Positions 7,190-16,197 of a stretch of 64,000 nt of DNA are shown here, piece by piece. The position numbers and the translations under genes are program-made. How positions within the stretch are numbered: position 1 is the stretch's first letter; each line of letters opens with the position of its first letter. The notes under the pieces are model-generated. The model was not told where the DNA came from and did no database searches. It worked only from the letters and a program-made list of their open reading frames with translations. The stretch is from Amycolatopsis sp. GM8 (GTDB lineage: Bacteria > Actinomycetota > Actinomycetes > Mycobacteriales > Pseudonocardiaceae): NCBI RefSeq assembly GCF_021653975.1, contig NZ_JAJKFK010000001.1, forward strand, positions 1,332,863 to 1,396,862, read 5' to 3'.

Positions 7190-7935
7190 GCCAGCCCTCC
7201 GAACAGGTCCGTCTCGGCGCCCTGGCGGGGGCCGCGGACCAGTGTGTAGTACTCGCCGTCGGCGATGGGCTGCGGCACCCCGTTGGACAGTGCGAACTCC
7301 GGCGGGTTGACCGTCACCTGCGTCGCGTGGGCGCGCAGGGCCGCGATCTTCGCCGCCAGGTAAGGGCGGATGTCGATGGTCGTGGTGATCTCCGTGGCCG
7401 GCGCCTCGGGCGGGAGCAGCGCACCTCCGCCCGAGGCAATGTGGAAGACGCGCCGCGCCGCGTCCGCGACGGCCATCGTGATCTCGTGCGCACGGATGTG
7501 GTCGGGGTGGCCGTAGCCACCGAAGGCGTTGTACGTGACCAGGACGTCCGGCCGGACCTCGTCGACGATCGCCCGCAGCTGCCGCACCTGCTTGTCCAGC
7601 GGGCCGGTGGCGAACGCGCGGGGGTGCTCGGCGGCCGGGGTACCGGCCATGCCTGAATCACGCCAGCCGCCGATTCCGCCGAGGAACCGGTGTCCGGTGA
7701 CGCCGAGTGCGCGTAGGGCGGCGGAGAGTTCGCCCGAGCGGTAGCCGCCCAGCTGGTCGGCCGCCCAGGAGCCGAGGCCGGCGAGTTCCGGCGGGATGAT
7801 CTCGCCTTCCTCGCCGAGCGTGCAGGTCACCAGCACCACCTCGGCGCCGTCGGCGGCGTAGCGGGCCATGGTGCCGCCCGTGGTGATGGTTTCGTCGTCG
7901 GGATGGGCATGGACCAGCAATAATCGGCGGCTCAC
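7186..7935 (-). CDS. mshB: Mycothiol biosynthesis deacetylase
   Basis: This is the zinc enzyme that deacetylates GlcNAc-Ins to GlcN-Ins, the second committed step of mycothiol synthesis in the cytosol. The LmbE/PIG-L fold is clear: the zinc motif AHPDDE near residue 10, TCTLGEEGEIIPPEL, ADQLGGYRSGELSAALRALG, GGIGGWRDSGMAGTP, the second metal motif GGYGHPDHIRAH, and the C-terminal ALRAHATQVTVNPPEFALSN. At 249 residues it is about 50 shorter than M. tuberculosis MshB (303), the missing part being a loop after HPDH. The GTG start lies six bases after TATTCT, so the message is probably leaderless. Confidence 0.92.
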   Translation of the reverse strand: MSRRLLLVHAHPDDETITTGGTMARYAADGAEVVLVTCTLGEEGEIIPPELAGLGSWAADQLGGYRSGELSAALRALGVTGHRFLGGIGGWRDSGMAGTPAAEHPRAFATGPLDKQVRQLRAIVDEVRPDVLVTYNAFGGYGHPDHIRAHEITMAVADAARRVFHIASGGGALLPPEAPATEITTTIDIRPYLAAKIAALRAHATQVTVNPPEFALSNGVPQPIADGEYYTLVRGPRQGAETDLFGGLA

Positions 7936-7947
7936 CGATTCAGAATA
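7936..7947 (-). promoter_or_regulatory. Leaderless -10 element for mshB
   Basis: On the minus strand TATTCT is followed by six bases and then the GTG start codon of mshB, the expected geometry for transcription starting at the codon itself. No Shine-Dalgarno sequence is visible. Confidence 0.55.
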
Positions 7948-8046
7948 TTTACCCTGCCCCGACCTCCGTCGATGCATCCTCGGATATCCTCGCGCGAAGT
8001 TGCGCTGAACAGCGTGGAACGTTTTCCCCTCACGAAGGGCCAGTTG

Positions 8047-9828
8047 GTGAGCACAGAAGCGACGACGGCGAGGCTGGCCGCCTCGGGCTCCGTCCTGTCC
8101 ATTGCCGACCTCAAGATCACTTTCAGCACCGAGGACGGCATCGTCGAGGCGGTCAAGGGCATCGGCTTCGACGTCAGCCCCGGAGAGATCGTCGCCGTCG
8201 TCGGTGAGTCCGGTTCGGGCAAGTCCGTGACGTCGATGTCGGTGCTCGGCCTGCTGCCCAAGACCACCAAGATCGAGGGTGATCTGCGCCTGGAGGACCG
8301 CGAACTGGCGGGCCTGAAGGACAAGGACATGCGGAAGGTCCGCGGCAACGACATCGCGATGATCTTCCAGGAGCCGATGAGCGCGCTGAACCCCGTGTAC
8401 ACGGTGGGCTGGCAGATCCGGGAAGCGCTGCGGGCGCACCGGGACCTGTCGCGCGAAGCCGCCGACCGGCGGGCGATCGAATTGCTGGAAATGGTCGGCA
8501 TCCCGAACCCGCCGGAGCGGTTCCGGCAGTACCCGCACCAGCTCTCCGGTGGTCTGCGGCAGCGCGTGGTGATCGCGATGGCGATCGCCTGCGACCCGAA
8601 GGTGATCATCGCCGACGAGCCGACCACCGCGCTCGATGTGACCGTGCAGGCGGAGATCCTCGGCCTGCTGCGCAAGCTGCGGGACACGCTGAACACCGCG
8701 ATCGTGCTGATCACCCACGACATGGGTGTCGTCGCCGACCTCGCGGACCGGGTCGTGGTGATGTACCAGGGCGAGATCGTCGAGCAGGCTCCGGTGCACG
8801 AGCTGTTCGCCTCGCCCAAGGAGGACTACACCCGCCGCCTGCTGGCCGCGGTGCCGGTGCTGGGGCAGCGTCCGGCGGGCCGCCGCCTGCTGGACGACGC
8901 GCCGCTCGAAATGGACGCCGAAGAGGCGGCGAAGGTCGCGGAGGAAATCCGGATCACCGATGCCGAGTTGCAGTCCCAGATCGAGAGCGACGCGCCCGCG
9001 CTGGAGATCAAGGACCTGGTGCTGGAGTTCCCCGGCCGGCGTGGCCAGCAGAAGAACCGGGCGGTTGACGGGGTTTCCCTGCACATCAACAAGGGTGAAA
9101 TCGTAGGCTTGGTGGGCGAGTCGGGTTCCGGCAAGTCCACTGTGGGCCGCTGCGCGATCCGGTTGCTGAAGCCCACCGAGGGCACGGTTTCCATCGCGGG
9201 CCGCGACATCACAAAACTGTCCACAAAGGAACTGCGCCCGCTGCGCCGGTACTTTTCCATTGTTTTCCAGGACCCGGCGTCCACCCTGGACCCGAAAATG
9301 ACCATCGGCGAGTCGATCGCCGAGCCGATGGTGCTGCACAAGATGTTCGCCGGCAAGGAACTCAACGATCGCGTAGTGTCGCTTTTGGACAAGGTCGAGC
9401 TTTCCGGGCACTATCGAAACCGGTACCCGCACGAGCTTTCCGGCGGTCAGCGTCAACGTGTCTCGATCGCCCGGGCCCTCTCACTCGACCCGCAACTCCT
9501 GATCGCGGACGAGCCCACCTCGGCGCTCGACGTCTCGGTACAGGCGCGGGTGCTGGACCTGTTCGTGGGCCTGCAGCAGACGCTGGGCTTCGCGTGCCTG
9601 TTCATCAGCCACGACCTGGCCGTGGTCGACCTCCTGGCCGACCGGGTCGCCGTGATGCAGCGCGGGAAGCTCGTCGAGGTCGGCGTACGTGACCAGGTGC
9701 TGCACAACCCCCAGCAGGAGTACACGAAGCGCCTCCTGTCGGCCGCCCCCGTGGCCGACCCGGTACTCCAAGCGGAACGCAGGGCAGCCTGGGAAGCCGG
9801 CAAACTAGCCCCAGTAGCAGCCGACTGA
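8047..9828 (+). CDS. Oligopeptide ABC importer ATPase, fused OppD-OppF
   Basis: A 593-residue cytosolic protein containing two complete ABC ATPase domains. The first (about residues 20-285) has Walker A GESGSGKS, signature LSGGLRQR and Walker B VIIADEPTTALD; the second (about 320-575) has GESGSGKS, LSGGQRQR and LLIADEPTSALD. Each is followed by the peptide-type extension (EDYTRRLLAAVPV; QEYTKRLLSAAPV). The GTG start (VSTEATTARLAAS) was preferred to upstream codons because the earlier residues have no similarity. It powers import with OppB, OppC and OppA, encoded convergently 540 bp away, so it is transcribed separately from its partners and divergently from mshB. Confidence 0.92.
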   Translation: MSTEATTARLAASGSVLSIADLKITFSTEDGIVEAVKGIGFDVSPGEIVAVVGESGSGKSVTSMSVLGLLPKTTKIEGDLRLEDRELAGLKDKDMRKVRGNDIAMIFQEPMSALNPVYTVGWQIREALRAHRDLSREAADRRAIELLEMVGIPNPPERFRQYPHQLSGGLRQRVVIAMAIACDPKVIIADEPTTALDVTVQAEILGLLRKLRDTLNTAIVLITHDMGVVADLADRVVVMYQGEIVEQAPVHELFASPKEDYTRRLLAAVPVLGQRPAGRRLLDDAPLEMDAEEAAKVAEEIRITDAELQSQIESDAPALEIKDLVLEFPGRRGQQKNRAVDGVSLHINKGEIVGLVGESGSGKSTVGRCAIRLLKPTEGTVSIAGRDITKLSTKELRPLRRYFSIVFQDPASTLDPKMTIGESIAEPMVLHKMFAGKELNDRVVSLLDKVELSGHYRNRYPHELSGGQRQRVSIARALSLDPQLLIADEPTSALDVSVQARVLDLFVGLQQTLGFACLFISHDLAVVDLLADRVAVMQRGKLVEVGVRDQVLHNPQQEYTKRLLSAAPVADPVLQAERRAAWEAGKLAPVAAD

Positions 9829-9842
9829 CCAACTAACCAAAG

Positions 9843-9880
9843 GTGCCCCTCCCACGCACAAACGGGAGGGGCACTTTTCT
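9843..9880 (+). terminator. Rho-independent terminator of oppDF
   Basis: A perfect 11-bp stem, GTGCCCCTCCC with GGGAGGGGCAC, has a 10-base loop and is followed by TTTTCTTT. It starts 15 bp after the oppDF stop codon. Confidence 0.9.
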
Positions 9881-9895
9881 TTGAACCCAAGGGCT

Positions 9896-10043
9896 TTGGG
9901 TTGTCATCCCGTCGCCTGAAACAGGAACGATCACTTTTCGTCAGGGCCGCAACCTACGCCGGAACGCGCAGCCGAAAGACCAAAGCTTGCGGCCCTGAGG
10001 AAAAGTGATACTCGAAACCGCAGGCGACGGGATGACAACCCAA
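9896..10043. repeat. 148-bp imperfect palindrome (giant hairpin) between convergent opp genes
   Basis: The outer arms at 9896-9918 and 10021-10043 are 23 bp and perfectly complementary. The inner arms at 9930-9952 and 9987-10009 are 23 bp with one mismatch. A symmetrical 11/11-base internal loop separates the two stems and the apical loop is 34 bases. A small competing hairpin (AACCCAA with TTGGGTT, 9884-9902) shares the left outer arm. No protein-coding signal is seen. It could be a structured RNA, a bidirectional terminator or a miniature mobile element. Confidence 0.8.
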
Positions 10044-10202
10044 CCCCGACCACCTCGCGAAGGTGAGATCCCGTTGGGGCTCAGTCATCCTGGAGCCTGC
10101 CCGCCGGCGAGGCATTCTTTTGATCTTTGATCTTTAGACTTGCCCGGGTGCCCTGCCGGACCCAGCGGGACCGGGCGCAAGGCGCCCTCGACCCAGCGCA
10201 GG

Positions 10203-10320
10203 CCCTCCCCCGCCCCGATCTTTGAGTGTTCGCGTGCAGACGGGGTTGTCAAGGCTGGAAAGAATACCTTGACAACCCCGTCTGCACGCAAGGGCCGCTT
10301 GGGATCGGGGTGGGGGAGGG
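10203..10320. repeat. 118-bp imperfect palindrome, second giant hairpin
   Basis: The inner arms at 10232-10254 and 10267-10289 are 23 bp and perfect, with a 12-base loop. The outer arms at 10203-10220 and 10303-10320 are 18 bp with one G:T-type mismatch. The internal loop is 11/13 bases. The two-stem architecture mirrors the neighbouring palindrome although the sequences differ. The stretch between the two palindromes (10044-10202) contains TTTGATC-type short repeats and GC-rich sequence with no gene. Confidence 0.8.
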
Positions 10321-10370
10321 TGTGGGCGGTGGCGGGGCTTGGTTTCGTTGCCGGGTGGCGGTTTTGAGAT

Positions 10371-11300
10371 TCAGGCCTTCATGCGGCGTTGCCTTGGGTC
10401 GAAGGCGTCACGTAGACCGTCACCGATGAAGTTGATCGACAGCGAGATCAGCACCAGGACGACGAACGGGCCGAAGAACAGCCAGGGGCGGGTCTGGACC
10501 TGTGCGTAGTTTTCCAGGATGATCCGGCCCAGTGACGTGTCCGGCGGCTGGACGCCGAGGCCGATGAAGCTCAGTGCGGCCTCGACGAGCACCGCCTGCG
10601 CGACGGCCAGGGTCGCGTTCACCGTGATGCTGCCGACCATGTTGGGGATCAGGTGCTTGAAGATGATCCGTCCGGTTCCACCGCCCGCGGCCCGTGCGGC
10701 CTCGACGAACTCGCGTTGAGACAACGCCATCGCCTCGGCCCGGGTGATACGGGCGATCGGCATCCAGGCGAACAGGGCCAGCACGAGCGCGACCACGAAC
10801 CAGCTGCCGTGCCCGAACACCTTCGCCAGGATCGCGGCGGCCGCGATCTGCGGGATGATCAGGAACAGGTCGGTCAGCCGGGACAACGCGGAATCCGTGA
10901 AACCGCGCAGATAACCGGCAACCGAGCCGAACACGACGCCGATGAACGTGCCGACGATCGACACCACAACGGCGATCAGCAGCGAGAACTGCGTGCCGCG
11001 CAGGACCTGCGACACCATGTCCTTGCCGACCTGGGTGGTACCGAGCGGGAAGTCACTGCTCGGCCTGGCGAACGACGGGAAGCTCGCGTCCTCGTACTTG
11101 TGCATCCAGAAGATCGGCAGGATCACCGCGACCAGCACGACGAGCAGCAGCACCACCGTGGAGACCATGGCGAGCTTGTGCCGCAGGAACTTTCGCAGGA
11201 CCAGCCGGCCCTGGCTCACGGGTTCCGGAAGTGCCTCCGGGGGCAGGGTGCCTTCGCGTTGAGCGGCCGAAGCCGCCTCGCCGGCAACCAGAGAGTTCAT
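10371..11300 (-). CDS. Peptide ABC importer permease, OppC type
   Basis: About 309 residues: a cytoplasmic N-terminal extension, a first helix (AMVSTVVLLLVVLVAVILPI), an extracytoplasmic loop, then the binding-protein-dependent permease domain with five helices. The EAA coupling loop is clear (REFVEAARAAGGGTGRIIFKHLIPN), and the C terminus ends with SINFIGDGLRDAFDPRQRR, characteristic of OppC/DppC. The ATG start is used; a TTG three codons upstream, overlapping the oppB stop, is possible. It forms the membrane channel with OppB. Confidence 0.92.
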   Translation of the reverse strand: MNSLVAGEAASAAQREGTLPPEALPEPVSQGRLVLRKFLRHKLAMVSTVVLLLVVLVAVILPIFWMHKYEDASFPSFARPSSDFPLGTTQVGKDMVSQVLRGTQFSLLIAVVVSIVGTFIGVVFGSVAGYLRGFTDSALSRLTDLFLIIPQIAAAAILAKVFGHGSWFVVALVLALFAWMPIARITRAEAMALSQREFVEAARAAGGGTGRIIFKHLIPNMVGSITVNATLAVAQAVLVEAALSFIGLGVQPPDTSLGRIILENYAQVQTRPWLFFGPFVVLVLISLSINFIGDGLRDAFDPRQRRMKA

Positions 11301-11301
11301 G

Positions 11302-12318
11302 TCAGCCAACGCGAATCCTCGGGTCCATGATGCCGTACAGCAGGTCTGCGATGAGGTTGGCGACCACCACCAGCACGGCGACGACCACCAGCCAGCCCAT
11401 CAGTGTGCTGGGATCGAGGTGATTCACGGAATCGACGAGCAGTGTCCCCATCCCGTGCCAGTTGAATACGGTCTCGGTGATGATCGCACCGGTCAGCACC
11501 TGGCCGAAGTTCACCGAGAAGAGCGTGGCGACCGGAATCAGCGCGTTACGGAACGCGTGCCGGAAAACGACGCGAGAACCCGAAATACCCTTCGCCCGGG
11601 CGGTGCGCACATAGTCCTGGTTCAGCGTCTCCAGCATCGACGCACGCTGGAACCGGCTGTACGCGGCGAAACTGATCGCCATGATCGACAATGTGGGCAG
11701 CAGATAGGCGCCCGAGTATTTCGCCAGGAAATCGCCGAACCCGGTGGAATGGAGATTCTCCGGGCTCGTCGTTCTGAGCCAGGGATTACCCAGCCAGTCC
11801 GTGAGCCCCAGATCTCGCACCCAGCCGTTGACCTGGATCGCATAGGTCTTCAGGACCACGGCGACACAGAAGATCGGCATCGAGAACAGGAAGAAAGCCA
11901 GCGTGGTGGCGAGGTAGTCGACGATCGAGTACTGCTTGACCGCCGCCAGCACACCCACCGCGACGCCGACGATCAGCGCGAGGATCTCGGCGCCGACCAC
12001 CAGCTTGATCGTGACGTCGAAAGCGCCCATCACCTTCGGGAACACCGGCTGCATGGCGTTGCCCTGCGCGACCGAGACGCCCCAGTCACCGGTGAGGAAG
12101 TTCCCCAGCCAATGGAAATAGCGCGGAATGATCGGCATGTCCAAACCGAGCTGTTGCGCGGTCTGGGCGATCGCCTCGGGATTGATGTTCGGCCGGCCCC
12201 GCAGTTCCGCCAGCGGATCCCCGGCCGCCGAGATCATGATGAACACCAGGAAGGTCCCGACGAACAGGACGGGGATCGAAATCGCCAGCCGGCGAAGAAT
12301 ATAGATAACCAGATTCAA
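11302..12318 (-). CDS. Peptide ABC importer permease, OppB type
   Basis: A 338-residue inner-membrane permease with the typical OppB N terminus (YILRRLAISIPVLFVGTFLV), six membrane segments and the coupling loop QDYVRTARAKGISGSRVVFRHAF (written here in part). It ends with DLLYGIMDPRIRVG, the usual OppB C terminus. It lies directly upstream of oppC, the two genes touching end to start, so translation is coupled. With OppC it forms the translocation path for peptides delivered by OppA. Confidence 0.92.
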   Translation of the reverse strand: MNLVIYILRRLAISIPVLFVGTFLVFIMISAAGDPLAELRGRPNINPEAIAQTAQQLGLDMPIIPRYFHWLGNFLTGDWGVSVAQGNAMQPVFPKVMGAFDVTIKLVVGAEILALIVGVAVGVLAAVKQYSIVDYLATTLAFFLFSMPIFCVAVVLKTYAIQVNGWVRDLGLTDWLGNPWLRTTSPENLHSTGFGDFLAKYSGAYLLPTLSIMAISFAAYSRFQRASMLETLNQDYVRTARAKGISGSRVVFRHAFRNALIPVATLFSVNFGQVLTGAIITETVFNWHGMGTLLVDSVNHLDPSTLMGWLVVVAVLVVVANLIADLLYGIMDPRIRVG

Positions 12319-12420
12319 CGAGATAGCTCCTCATCCGGGCCTGGCCGGAAGTATGCAGCCGCGCCCGGTGTCCACCGTACTGGGGGTCGCCCAACGGTCG
12401 ACAGCTACTTCCGATGGAAA

Positions 12421-12458
12421 TCCGGGGGCCGGGGGTTCGTGACCCCCGAGCCCCCGGA
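12421..12458 (-). terminator. GC-rich hairpin between oppA and oppB
   Basis: The arms TCCGGGGGCCGGGGGT and ACCCCCGAGCCCCCGGA pair with one or two bulges around a five-base loop. The hairpin lies 32 bp after the oppA stop and about 100 bp before oppB, with no U-tract. This is the usual position of an intra-operon attenuator or RNA stabiliser that keeps the binding protein more abundant than the permeases. Confidence 0.6.
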
Positions 12459-12489
12459 TTCCGCCAGGGTTATCGGTCAGCCGGGAAGG

Positions 12490-14280
12490 CTACTTCTGCT
12501 CCCACTCACCGACGTTCCACAGCGCACCGTTGTACGACTGCATGTACACCTTCTGGATGCCCGAGAAGGCCCACATCGACGGCGTGGCGAACAGCGGCAG
12601 CGACGCGTAGTCCGCGGCGATCTGCTTGTCGGCGTCCGCGTAGTGCTGGTTCGCGGTGGCCTCGTCGGTCGCCACCACAGCCTGCTTGAACGCGTCGTCG
12701 ACCTTCGTGTCGCTGTACGCCTGGTAGTTCTGGCTACCACCGGTCGAGTAGATCGGCTGCGACTGCGACTTGAACGGCGCCTGCGACCACCCGAACAGGG
12801 CGATGTCCCAGTTACCGGTGCTGACCCGGCCACCACTGAGGAACGTGGGGTCGTTGTCGTTCTTGATCTCGATACCCGCGGCCTTGGCCTGCGACTGGAT
12901 GATCTCCACCGTCTGGTCGCGCCGCGTGTTGTTGTTGTGCGAAATCGTCACCGAGTACCGCTGGCCGTTCTTCTGGTAGATGCCGTCGGCACCCAGAGTC
13001 CAGCCGTCGGCCTCCAGCGTCTTCTTCGCGTCGGCGGCGCCGGTGCCCGCGGTGGTGCCGTAACCGGCGTCCTTGTAGCTCGACTCACCCGGGGTCCAGA
13101 TCAGGCTGTTGTCCGGGGTGACGTCCGCCTGGACTTCCTTGAGCAGCTTGTCCGTGACCTCGGTCCGGTTGACCGCCTGGAAGAACGCCTTGCGCGCGGC
13201 ATCGTCCTTGAGCACCGCGTTCTTGTAGTTCATGTCCAGGTGCTCGTAGGTCAGCTGCGGCGCCGAACCGTAGATCACACCCTGCGCCGAGAGACCCTTG
13301 AGGGTGTCGGCGGCGGTGGCGTCCGGCTGCGTCGACGCGACGACGTTGATCTCACCGTTCTGCAGCGCGGTGGCCATCGCCTTCGTGTCCGAGAACTTCT
13401 TGACGACGACCGTCTCCGGACCGCCCTTGGCGCCGATCCAGTTCGGGTTCTTCTTCAGGGTGACCGCACCCTGGTTCTCGTCGAACGCGGTGATCATGTA
13501 CGGGCCCGAGGCCGGCATGATCGAGGCGTTGAAGCCCTTCCAGCCATTGGTCCAGAAGTCACCGGCCTTCTTCAGCGTCGCGGGATCACTGGTCGGCGTG
13601 ACCTTGGTGATGTCCGGGATACCGGTCTGCTGCTCCAGCACGTGCGCCGGCAGCATCTGGGCGCTGTCGAACAGGCCCTTGTAGTCGACGTAAGGCTGCG
13701 CGTAGGTGGTGACGAAGGTCTGGTCGTCCACGCACTTCGCGTCACTGATCAGGTCGTAACCGGTGGTGGAGGCCGCGTTGAAGTCCTTGACCTTGCCACT
13801 GCCGGCGAGCCACGCCAGGTAGTAGTCCTTGCAGTTCCAGGGGGCACCGTCGGACCACTTCACCCCAGGCTTGATCTTGTAGGTGACGGTGTACGGGCTC
13901 GTGGAGGTCACGTCCCAGGAGTCGAGCACATCGTTGTTCAGCAGCACCTTGTTGTTGCCGTCCAACACATCCGACCCGGCGAGGACCGCCGTGAGGATGT
14001 AGGTGTTGTACGAGGTGTTGCTGTCCGGGGTCTGGTTGTTGTATGCCGAGTAGGCATCATCGATGCCTACCGTGACCGGACCAGGCCAGCTCGGTACGTC
14101 GCCCAGTTTGTACGTGCCGGCGTTGACGTTTTCCGCCTTGCCGACCGCCATGCTCTTGACATCGGTGCTCGAACCGTTCTGGTCCGTACCACCGCTACCG
14201 CTGCCGCCACTGCAGGCGCTCAGCACAAGCGCGGCAGTCGCGGCCACGGTGACGGCCGAGACTGCTTTCCATCTGCTCAT
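12490..14280 (-). CDS. Peptide ABC importer substrate-binding lipoprotein (OppA family)
   Basis: A 596-residue exported lipoprotein. The signal peptide (MSRWKAVSAVTVAATAALVL) ends in the lipobox LSAC, and a Gly/Ser-rich linker follows. The SBP_bac_5 domain is recognisable from the GVKWSDGAPWNCKDYYLAW block and the later AARKAFFQAVNRTEV segment. It binds peptides outside the cell and delivers them to OppBC. It has a good Shine-Dalgarno (AGGAGGG) and a 190-bp upstream region with two inverted repeats (CTAACGC/GCGTTAG and AGTCACC/GGTGACT). It shares the VGVDD/VGIDD-type start with the neighbouring LpqW-like protein, so the two look like diverged duplicates. Confidence 0.9.
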   Translation of the reverse strand: MSRWKAVSAVTVAATAALVLSACSGGSGSGGTDQNGSSTDVKSMAVGKAENVNAGTYKLGDVPSWPGPVTVGIDDAYSAYNNQTPDSNTSYNTYILTAVLAGSDVLDGNNKVLLNNDVLDSWDVTSTSPYTVTYKIKPGVKWSDGAPWNCKDYYLAWLAGSGKVKDFNAASTTGYDLISDAKCVDDQTFVTTYAQPYVDYKGLFDSAQMLPAHVLEQQTGIPDITKVTPTSDPATLKKAGDFWTNGWKGFNASIMPASGPYMITAFDENQGAVTLKKNPNWIGAKGGPETVVVKKFSDTKAMATALQNGEINVVASTQPDATAADTLKGLSAQGVIYGSAPQLTYEHLDMNYKNAVLKDDAARKAFFQAVNRTEVTDKLLKEVQADVTPDNSLIWTPGESSYKDAGYGTTAGTGAADAKKTLEADGWTLGADGIYQKNGQRYSVTISHNNNTRRDQTVEIIQSQAKAAGIEIKNDNDPTFLSGGRVSTGNWDIALFGWSQAPFKSQSQPIYSTGGSQNYQAYSDTKVDDAFKQAVVATDEATANQHYADADKQIAADYASLPLFATPSMWAFSGIQKVYMQSYNGALWNVGEWEQK

Positions 14281-14472
14281 TTATGTGTGCCCTCCTAGCA
14301 CTGGGCTAACGCCCACACCGCTCCTGCGCGTTAGGCGGGAGCCTATGTCACGCCGAATGCACGCGTCGGCGCACTGCCGTGGAACGCTAGAAAGGTGAGC
14401 ACAAGGAGTCACCAGTCCGGGAACGATTGTGACCAAAGGGTGACTTCTAGCTAACATGAGGACATACGTTGG

Positions 14473-16197
14473 TTACTTGCCGCCACGTGTCCAATTGACG
14501 GCTGACCCAAACGGTCCAACCATTGCGGGCCCCGGCGTCACGCCCGTAATACCCGAACCGATCGCGAGTGTGTCGGCCAGCTGGAACAGCGGGATCACCG
14601 TGTGCTGGGCCCACAGCTTCGGCTCGAGTTCGGCCAGCGCGTCCGCGAGCGTCTTCTGCCCGGTGAGCGCGTTGTCGATGGTGGGCTGCAGCTCGGCGTC
14701 ACACACCCCGGCGGGATTGGCCGGCACCACCGGAGTGGTCGTCGGGGCCGAGAGCTGACCGGGGCGGCAGCTGAAAGTCGAGGCCAGCACCGTGGCCGGA
14801 TCCCCGCTGGCCGGCATCGGGACGACGGCGATGTCCACCGCCACGTTGCCCGAACCGTCCGCGGGCGGCTGCCCGCTCCGGTTCACGGGCATGGCCAGCA
14901 GGTTCGAGAACAGGTCCCGCGGCTCCGGGTTGATCGTCGTGACCTGGACCCCGGCCGCGGTGAGCTGGCGCGCGAGCTCCTTCGCGACACGCGCGTACGG
15001 CTCGAGCTGGCCCGGCGAGGCGATGACGAGCGACAGCGGTTTCCCGTCCCGGCGCCAGCTACCCGCCACCTGGGTGTAGCCCGCACGCTGCAGCAGGGTC
15101 GCCGCCCCGGCCGGGTCGGGCGCCGACACGTTCGCGGGAATCGTCGCGGCATACCCCGGCACCGACGGCGCGAGGACCTGGGCGTCCGCGCGCAGCTCGG
15201 CCGACGGGCCGTCCGCGGCGCCTTCGTCGATCAGCTTGTTCCGGTCGATGAGCGCGGCGACCCCGGCCCGCACGTCCTCGTCGACGAGCGCGCCGTTGAC
15301 CGGACGCAGCAGTACATCGGCGACCCGCGGGCTGGGGACGGTGTGCGACTGCACGCCGGGACCGAGGTCCTGCAACAGTTTCAGCCCGGTGGCGTCGGTA
15401 CGGGACATCACGAACTGCTCGTTGCCACTGCGCAACGCGGCCGCGAGCCCGGCCTCGTCGGACCGGCGCAGCACGATCTGGTCGATCGCGGCCGGCTTGT
15501 CCCAGTAGCGGTCGTTGCGCTCGATGATGATCTCGCCGCGCGCGGTGTCGAGCTGCTTGATGGAGAACGGCCCGCCATAGGCCGGGAAACTGCCCTGTAA
15601 TGCCCCCTGCCAGCCTCCTGGGGCGTCCTTCAGCAGATGCTGGGGTAACAGGTCGGAGAACAACGTGCGCCAGCCTGGATAAGGCTGTGAGAACGTCACC
15701 TGGACGCCCTTGCCGCCCTCGCTCGACTGGATGTTCGAGATGAGCCGGTACCCGGCCGGCTCGACGACGCCGGGCTGGTCGCGCATGGAATCGGCGAGGT
15801 AGGCGAAGTCCTCGACCGCGATCGGCGCGCCGTCGGACCACGAGGCGTCCGGGCGGATCTCGTAGGTCACCGTGAACGGCTGCTCCGAGGTCACCGCGGC
15901 CGAGCGCATCAGCGTGGTGTCGAGCTCGTACTGCCCGTCGTCGGACTGGCGGAACACCGACGGCAGCATCAGTTGCGCGAGCGCGGTGGTGATCGTCGAC
16001 TGGTCGGCGAGGTTGTGCGGGTTGTAGCCGCCGATGATGTCGTCCACACCGACCACGATCTGTGCCGGGCTGGGCGCCGCGGAGCTGGCGGACGGCCCCG
16101 CGGGCGCGGTCACGAGCGGCGGTGGCGGGGTCGCCGTGCACGCCGCGAGCGTGGCAGCGAGCACCAGCACGAGTGCCGCCACGCTGCTTGTCCGCAC
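14473..16197 (-). CDS. lpqW: LpqW-like substrate-binding-protein-fold lipoprotein
   Basis: A 574-residue lipoprotein starting at GTG behind GGGGAGG. The signal peptide has lipobox LAAC, followed by a Pro/Ser-rich linker and an SBP_bac_5 domain (QIVVGVDDIIGGYNPHNLAD; DASWSDGAPIAVEDFAYLAD). It sits beside typA, exactly as lpqW (Rv1166) lies beside typA (Rv1165) in M. tuberculosis, where LpqW influences the balance of phosphatidylinositol mannosides and lipoarabinomannan rather than serving transport. The symbol rests on that gene order. Here an opp operon follows on the same strand, so it could instead be a second peptide-binding protein for that importer. Confidence 0.75.
   Translation of the reverse strand: MRTSSVAALVLVLAATLAACTATPPPPLVTAPAGPSASSAAPSPAQIVVGVDDIIGGYNPHNLADQSTITTALAQLMLPSVFRQSDDGQYELDTTLMRSAAVTSEQPFTVTYEIRPDASWSDGAPIAVEDFAYLADSMRDQPGVVEPAGYRLISNIQSSEGGKGVQVTFSQPYPGWRTLFSDLLPQHLLKDAPGGWQGALQGSFPAYGGPFSIKQLDTARGEIIIERNDRYWDKPAAIDQIVLRRSDEAGLAAALRSGNEQFVMSRTDATGLKLLQDLGPGVQSHTVPSPRVADVLLRPVNGALVDEDVRAGVAALIDRNKLIDEGAADGPSAELRADAQVLAPSVPGYAATIPANVSAPDPAGAATLLQRAGYTQVAGSWRRDGKPLSLVIASPGQLEPYARVAKELARQLTAAGVQVTTINPEPRDLFSNLLAMPVNRSGQPPADGSGNVAVDIAVVPMPASGDPATVLASTFSCRPGQLSAPTTTPVVPANPAGVCDAELQPTIDNALTGQKTLADALAELEPKLWAQHTVIPLFQLADTLAIGSGITGVTPGPAMVGPFGSAVNWTRGGK

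Noticed and set aside
7186-9456. Very long minus-strand open frame running through the oppDF gene into mshB
   Set aside because: Only the last 249 codons have family similarity (MshB). The rest is antisense to a clear two-domain ATPase and reflects GC-rich codon bias.
11299-14298. 999-codon plus-strand open frame across oppB and oppA
   Set aside because: It is antisense to two unmistakable genes, has no domain similarity, and shows the Arg/Asp/His-rich composition typical of antisense frames in GC-rich DNA.
14304-14445. Short inverted repeats (CTAACGC/GCGTTAG, AGTCACC/GGTGACT) upstream of oppA as defined operators
   Set aside because: Seven-base arms with 15-25 bp spacing are weak. They are noted in the oppA entry but not claimed as sites.
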